Below are positions 11,756 to 14,329 of a DNA stretch of 14,329 nt, one piece after another. Below the pieces are notes generated by a model. The model did not search any database and was not told the DNA's origin. It saw nothing but the letters and a program-made list of their open reading frames with translations. Source of the stretch: CAZUFB01 sp048173955 (GTDB lineage: Bacteria; Actinomycetota; Coriobacteriia; Coriobacteriales; UMGS124); contig DBEYOB010000204.1 of the NCBI GenBank assembly GCA_048173955.1, positions 1 to 14,329 on the forward strand, read 5' to 3'. The position numbers and the translations under genes were made by a program. The first letter of the stretch is position 1; each line of letters starts with the position of its first letter.

Positions 11756-13165
11756 ATGGGGCGTTCTTCGAAGGTGACGCGTGTATGCGCGGGCGTTGCC
11801 GCGCTCCTTCTGGCGTTTGCGTGCTCGGGCTGCCAAAACACGGCGCAGGAGGAGCCCTCGGCCGACGACATGGTCGAGTCCGCGCTTTCGAGCGCCGGCA
11901 TCGACGTGGCCGACGTCGCCGCCGTGGCGAGCGGCCGGATCATCACCCAGCAGGACGTCGAAGACGCGATCGCGGCCGAGCGCGTGCGCTACGGCTTCGA
12001 GGGGAACGCCTCGTGGAACTCCTACCTCGAGAGCGCCGGCCTCTCCGAGCATGACGTGTGGGCCGTGACCGTGAAGAGCATGGTCGACAACGCCCTGGTC
12101 GAGGCGGAGGCCGAGCGTCTCGGCATCGACGTATCCGACCGGGTGGCGCGCCGCGTCGAGTCGGTCGCGTCCCTGTACCCCTCGCGCGCCGCCTTCATCG
12201 AGGCCCTGGCCGACAAGGGCTACACCGAGGAGAGCTACACCGACGCCGTCTCCCACAACCTGCTGTGGGACGCGCTGCGCGACGAGGTCGTCTCCGACCC
12301 CGAGCCGACCGACGAGCAGATCCGCCAGTATGCCGAGGTCGTCGCCCCCACGCTGACGGGGCGCCGCTCGTCGCACATCCTGTTCGCGAGCGACGACTAC
12401 GCGACCGCGCTCGACGTCCTCGGGCAGATCGAGGCGGGCGCGGACTTCGCGACCCTGGCGGCCGAGTACTCCATCGACTCGACGGCCGCCGACGGCGGCG
12501 ACGTGGGATGGGACAGCCTCAACACCTTCGTGCCCGCCTACCAGCAGGCCCTCGACGAGCTCGAGGTCGGGGAAGTCTCCGGCATCGTGCGCAGCAGCTT
12601 CGGCTACCACATCATCATGTGCACCGACAAATACGACGCCCCCACCGGCGGGGACGGCGCCATCGACATCGACGCCATTCCCGACGACCTGATGGACGCC
12701 ATCGTCCAGGCGATGCGCGAGAGCCTGTCGACGCAGCTGTTCGACCAGTACATCGACCATCTCGAGGCGACGGCGCCCATCGCCGTCTTCGACAAGGGCG
12801 GCGTCCAGATCTCCCTCTCGGACGTGGGGCTGTGCGAGGACGACCCCATCAAGGTCGACGACGTCGACGAGGCCATGGCCGAGGTGCAGGCCGAGGTGCA
12901 GGACGCGGTCGATCAGGGCGTCTCGGTCGTCAAGCTCTCGGCTGCGGCGCTGTCGTCCGACGAGGGGGACGGCACGTCGACCGACGGTGCGACCTCCGCG
13001 GCGAGCGGCCCGGTCAAGGACGCCGAGCTGGACCCGGTCGAGGCATCGGCGGCCGATCCTGCGGGGTCGGCGGTCGCGCCCAAGGCCGACGCCGACACCG
13101 GCGACGCCGGGGATACTGGCGATGCCGGCGAGGCCAGGGAGGGCTCCGCGGCCGACGAGAGCTGA
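11756..13165 (+). CDS. PrsA/SurA-like peptidylprolyl isomerase lipoprotein (parvulin foldase)
   Basis: A 469-residue secreted, lipid-anchored foldase. A basic N-terminus and hydrophobic segment (VTRVCAGVAALLLAFACSGC) end in a lipobox with C26 (or C23) as modified cysteine. A SurA_N/PrsA chaperone region follows (about 55-190, GRIITQQDVEDAI ... EEVVSDPEPTDE-type helices). A parvulin rotamase domain spans about 200-288 (RRSSHILFASDD ... ADFATLAAEYSID ... GGDVGWDSLNTFVPAYQQAL ... SSFGYHIIMC). It would assist folding of exported proteins outside the membrane. The last ~85 residues are a low-complexity Ala/Asp/Gly/Ser tail (TGDAGDTGDAGEA). The start follows AAAGGGGA. Its 3' 253 bases overlap the convergent TRIC gene. 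Confidence 0.92.
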   Translation: MGRSSKVTRVCAGVAALLLAFACSGCQNTAQEEPSADDMVESALSSAGIDVADVAAVASGRIITQQDVEDAIAAERVRYGFEGNASWNSYLESAGLSEHDVWAVTVKSMVDNALVEAEAERLGIDVSDRVARRVESVASLYPSRAAFIEALADKGYTEESYTDAVSHNLLWDALRDEVVSDPEPTDEQIRQYAEVVAPTLTGRRSSHILFASDDYATALDVLGQIEAGADFATLAAEYSIDSTAADGGDVGWDSLNTFVPAYQQALDELEVGEVSGIVRSSFGYHIIMCTDKYDAPTGGDGAIDIDAIPDDLMDAIVQAMRESLSTQLFDQYIDHLEATAPIAVFDKGGVQISLSDVGLCEDDPIKVDDVDEAMAEVQAEVQDAVDQGVSVVKLSAAALSSDEGDGTSTDGATSAASGPVKDAELDPVEASAADPAGSAVAPKADADTGDAGDTGDAGEAREGSAADES

Positions 13166-13974
13166 TTCCCGCGCTTCGCCCCACCTTGCCGCATCTGGGC
13201 GCGCATGCGCTCGCGCCTGCGGTGCAAAAAGCGGCCGAGGGGGCCCATGAGCTTGGGGGTCAGGTCGACCGGCACGGCGGTGATGAGGTTGTAGCGCAGC
13301 GAGACCCAGCGCAGGCCGACGACCACCACGACGCACGCCGCCGCCGCGGCGATCTTCACGACGTGGCATTCGACGAGGGCGAAGTAGACGACCGCGCCCG
13401 CCAGCGAGCATATGGCGTAGAAGTTGCTGCTCCTGAATATGTTGGGGATGCGTCCCAGGCACACGTCGCGCACCAGGCCGCCGCCCACGCCCGTGATGAC
13501 GCCCATGAACACGCAGGGTATGAGGCCGTAGCCGCAGAGCAGCGCCTTGTCGGTCCCGCTGAACGTGAACAGGGCGACCGAGATGATGTCGAACACGGCG
13601 ATCGGCTTGTCGAGCTTGTAGAACAGGCCGGAGAAGAAGAAGGCGGCGATGCCCACGGCGGTGGTCAGCAGGACGGTCACGGGGTTGTCGAGCATGTAGA
13701 TCTGGTCGGTCGGCAGGATCATGTCGCGGATCAGCCCGCCGCCCAGGGCGGTGATCAACCCGAGGACGCACACCCCGATGATGTCGAGGCGCTTGTTGCA
13801 GGCCTCCAGCGCGCCCGAAATGGCGCCGGCGACCACGGCCCCGAGCTCGAAGAACGCGGGGATGGTCAGGGCGTTCGACGACGGGTCGGCCGTCGTGGTG
13901 AGCAGCTCGACGATCGAGGCCGCCGCACCTCCGTCCGAGGTCGCCCCCGCGATGAGGGCCATGAGCGCGTCCAA
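12913..13974 (-). CDS. TRIC-type (UPF0126) trimeric intracellular cation channel protein
   Basis: A membrane protein of about 353 residues with the duplicated UPF0126/TRIC architecture: seven hydrophobic segments and two glycine-rich motifs, ALGGGLIRDMIL and GVGGGLVRDVCLGRIPNIF, one per repeat. Bacterial and archaeal TRICs are trimeric monovalent-cation channels with a pore through each subunit. Typical members have 200-230 residues. This one has ~40 extra residues in front and a ~110-residue basic, then Ala/Ser/Pro-rich cytoplasmic tail; the first stop in frame is at 12913-12915. Start choice: TTG 13974 or ATG 13962. A -10-like TACAAT at 14062-14067 argues against longer starts up to 14154. 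The tail overlaps the convergent foldase gene by 253 bp. Confidence 0.85.
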   Translation of the reverse strand: MDALMALIAGATSDGGAAASIVELLTTTADPSSNALTIPAFFELGAVVAGAISGALEACNKRLDIIGVCVLGLITALGGGLIRDMILPTDQIYMLDNPVTVLLTTAVGIAAFFFSGLFYKLDKPIAVFDIISVALFTFSGTDKALLCGYGLIPCVFMGVITGVGGGLVRDVCLGRIPNIFRSSNFYAICSLAGAVVYFALVECHVVKIAAAAACVVVVVGLRWVSLRYNLITAVPVDLTPKLMGPLGRFLHRRRERMRAQMRQGGAKRGNQLSSAAEPSLASPASPVSPASPVSASALGATADPAGSAADASTGSSSASLTGPLAAEVAPSVDVPSPSSDDSAAAESLTTETP

Positions 13975-14061
13975 CCCTGTCCACCGTCCTTGTCCCAAAC
14001 CGGCCCGTGCGGCCCGTGCGGGCCGAACGGCGCGGTCTCCCGTTCCGGAAAAGTTGGGAAG

Positions 14062-14067
14062 ATTGTA
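14062..14067 (-). promoter_or_regulatory. Probable -10 element of the TRIC gene
   Basis: On the - strand TACAAT sits in the context GCCGCTACAATCTTCC, about 88-100 bases upstream of the TTG and ATG start candidates. A TTGACA-like TCGACA lies 20 bases further up, too far for a standard promoter. The same CGCTACAAT context occurs before the TIR/PRTase gene. Confidence 0.45.
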
Positions 14068-14140
14068 GCGGCTCCGCACCGCTCCCGTGTCGACCTGCGC
14101 GCCTTTTGCGGGGAATTTCATGGGGGAATATGTGAAGCGG

Positions 14141-14168
14141 TGGACTTTGGACACGGTTTCGGTATACT
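14141..14168 (+). promoter_or_regulatory. Promoter of the tRNA-Ser gene
   Basis: TGGACT (14141-14146) and TATACT (14163-14168) are 16 bases apart. Transcription would start near 14175, only a few bases before the mature tRNA 5' end. Confidence 0.55.
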
Positions 14169-14182
14169 ACACTTTCGCTTAT

Positions 14183-14273
14183 GGAGGGCTGTCCGAGTGG
14201 CCGAAGGAGCACGATTGGAAATCGTGTAGGCGGCAAAACCGTCTCTAGGGTTCAAATCCCTAGCCCTCCGCCA
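14183..14273 (+). tRNA. tRNA-Ser (anticodon GGA)
   Basis: A 91-nt type II tRNA with a complete cloverleaf. The acceptor GGAGGGC (14183-14189) pairs with GCCCTCC (14263-14269), followed by discriminator G and an encoded CCA (14271-14273). The anticodon stem CACGA/TCGTG encloses the loop TTGGAAA with anticodon GGA at 14217-14219, reading serine UCC and UCU. A long variable arm (GGCGG-CAAAA-CCGTC) is characteristic of tRNA-Ser. The T loop is TTCAAAT within a CTAGGG/CCCTAG stem. Confidence 0.97.
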
Positions 14274-14282
14274 GAGCTTTCC

Positions 14283-14326
14283 GACGGTGCGTCGCGAGAT
14301 GCGCCGTCTCACCCCGCGGAGGGGTG
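14283..14326 (+). other. Two hairpins after tRNA-Ser
   Basis: GACGGTGC/GCGCCGTC (14283-14290 with 14301-14308, one wobble pair) is followed by CACCCC/GGGGTG (14310-14315 with 14321-14326). They could end tRNA transcription, but the window stops before any T tract could be seen. Confidence 0.35.
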
Positions 14327-14329
14327 GCA

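Noticed and set aside
12058..14229. A 723-codon + strand frame over the foldase and TRIC region
   Set aside because: It is a shadow of both genes and runs into the tRNA, with no recognisable domain.
11576..14236. An 886-codon - strand frame across the foldase and TRIC genes
   Set aside because: It is out of frame with TRIC and antisense to the foldase, with shadow composition and no ribosome site.
14183..14273. tRNA-Ser as an integration site for a mobile element
   Set aside because: No integrase and no direct repeat of the tRNA 3' end was seen in the window.
14118..14312. A short - strand frame reading ARDLNPRDGFAAYTISNRAP
   Set aside because: It is the antisense translation of tRNA-Ser, a known annotation artefact.
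1..14329. A CRISPR array
   Set aside because: The repeats found are dyads or tandem duplications without regular unique spacers, and no cas gene is present.

Overview
This is a GC-rich bacterial chromosome segment with strong GC bias at third codon positions, TTG/GTG/ATG starts behind purine-rich Shine-Dalgarno sites, and an actinobacterial gene mix. The families present (YtrA-type GntR plus DUF1648/DUF5808, PadR plus DUF2812, an Rpn-type nuclease remnant, and purB beside a CPA2 antiporter and a PrsA-like foldase) suggest a Coriobacteriia member such as Collinsella or Olsenella. That assignment is inferred from gene content, not from a marker gene.

Layout. 1-309 is the 3' end of an unrecognised + strand gene. 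It converges on a - strand gene (530-1513) that fuses a TIR-like nucleotide-binding domain to a phosphoribosyltransferase-like domain; this is the most unusual protein in the window and a candidate stand-alone NAD-linked immune or signalling effector. 1514-2237 is a long divergent intergenic region rich in hairpins and short repeats. 2238-3982 is a two-gene operon (GntR regulator and polytopic membrane protein). 4190-5088 is a second regulator/membrane-protein operon (PadR and DUF2812) with an elaborate operator. 5345-6173 is an Rpn/PD-(D/E)XK nuclease gene broken by two small indels. 6230-7216 is a nitroreductase, converging with a toxin-antitoxin-like pair on the - strand (7219-7768) whose promoter holds a 24-bp palindrome.

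7769-8357 has no gene but carries a 276-bp element with 32-bp terminal inverted repeats (MITE-like) and a strand-asymmetric C-rich tract. The right part is mostly core genome: purB (8358-9701), a CPA2-type cation:proton antiporter (9870-11579), a parvulin foldase lipoprotein (11756-13165), a TRIC-type cation channel on the - strand (12913-13974) and tRNA-Ser(GGA) (14183-14273). The foldase and TRIC genes converge and overlap tail to tail by 253 bp, each encoding a low-complexity tail in the overlap.

The two one-component-regulator/membrane-protein operons probably autoregulate membrane or envelope stress responses. The left half is accessory in character (TIR fusion, toxin-antitoxin pair, nuclease remnant, repeats) and the right half is housekeeping. 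No CRISPR array, insertion-sequence transposase or prophage gene was seen.
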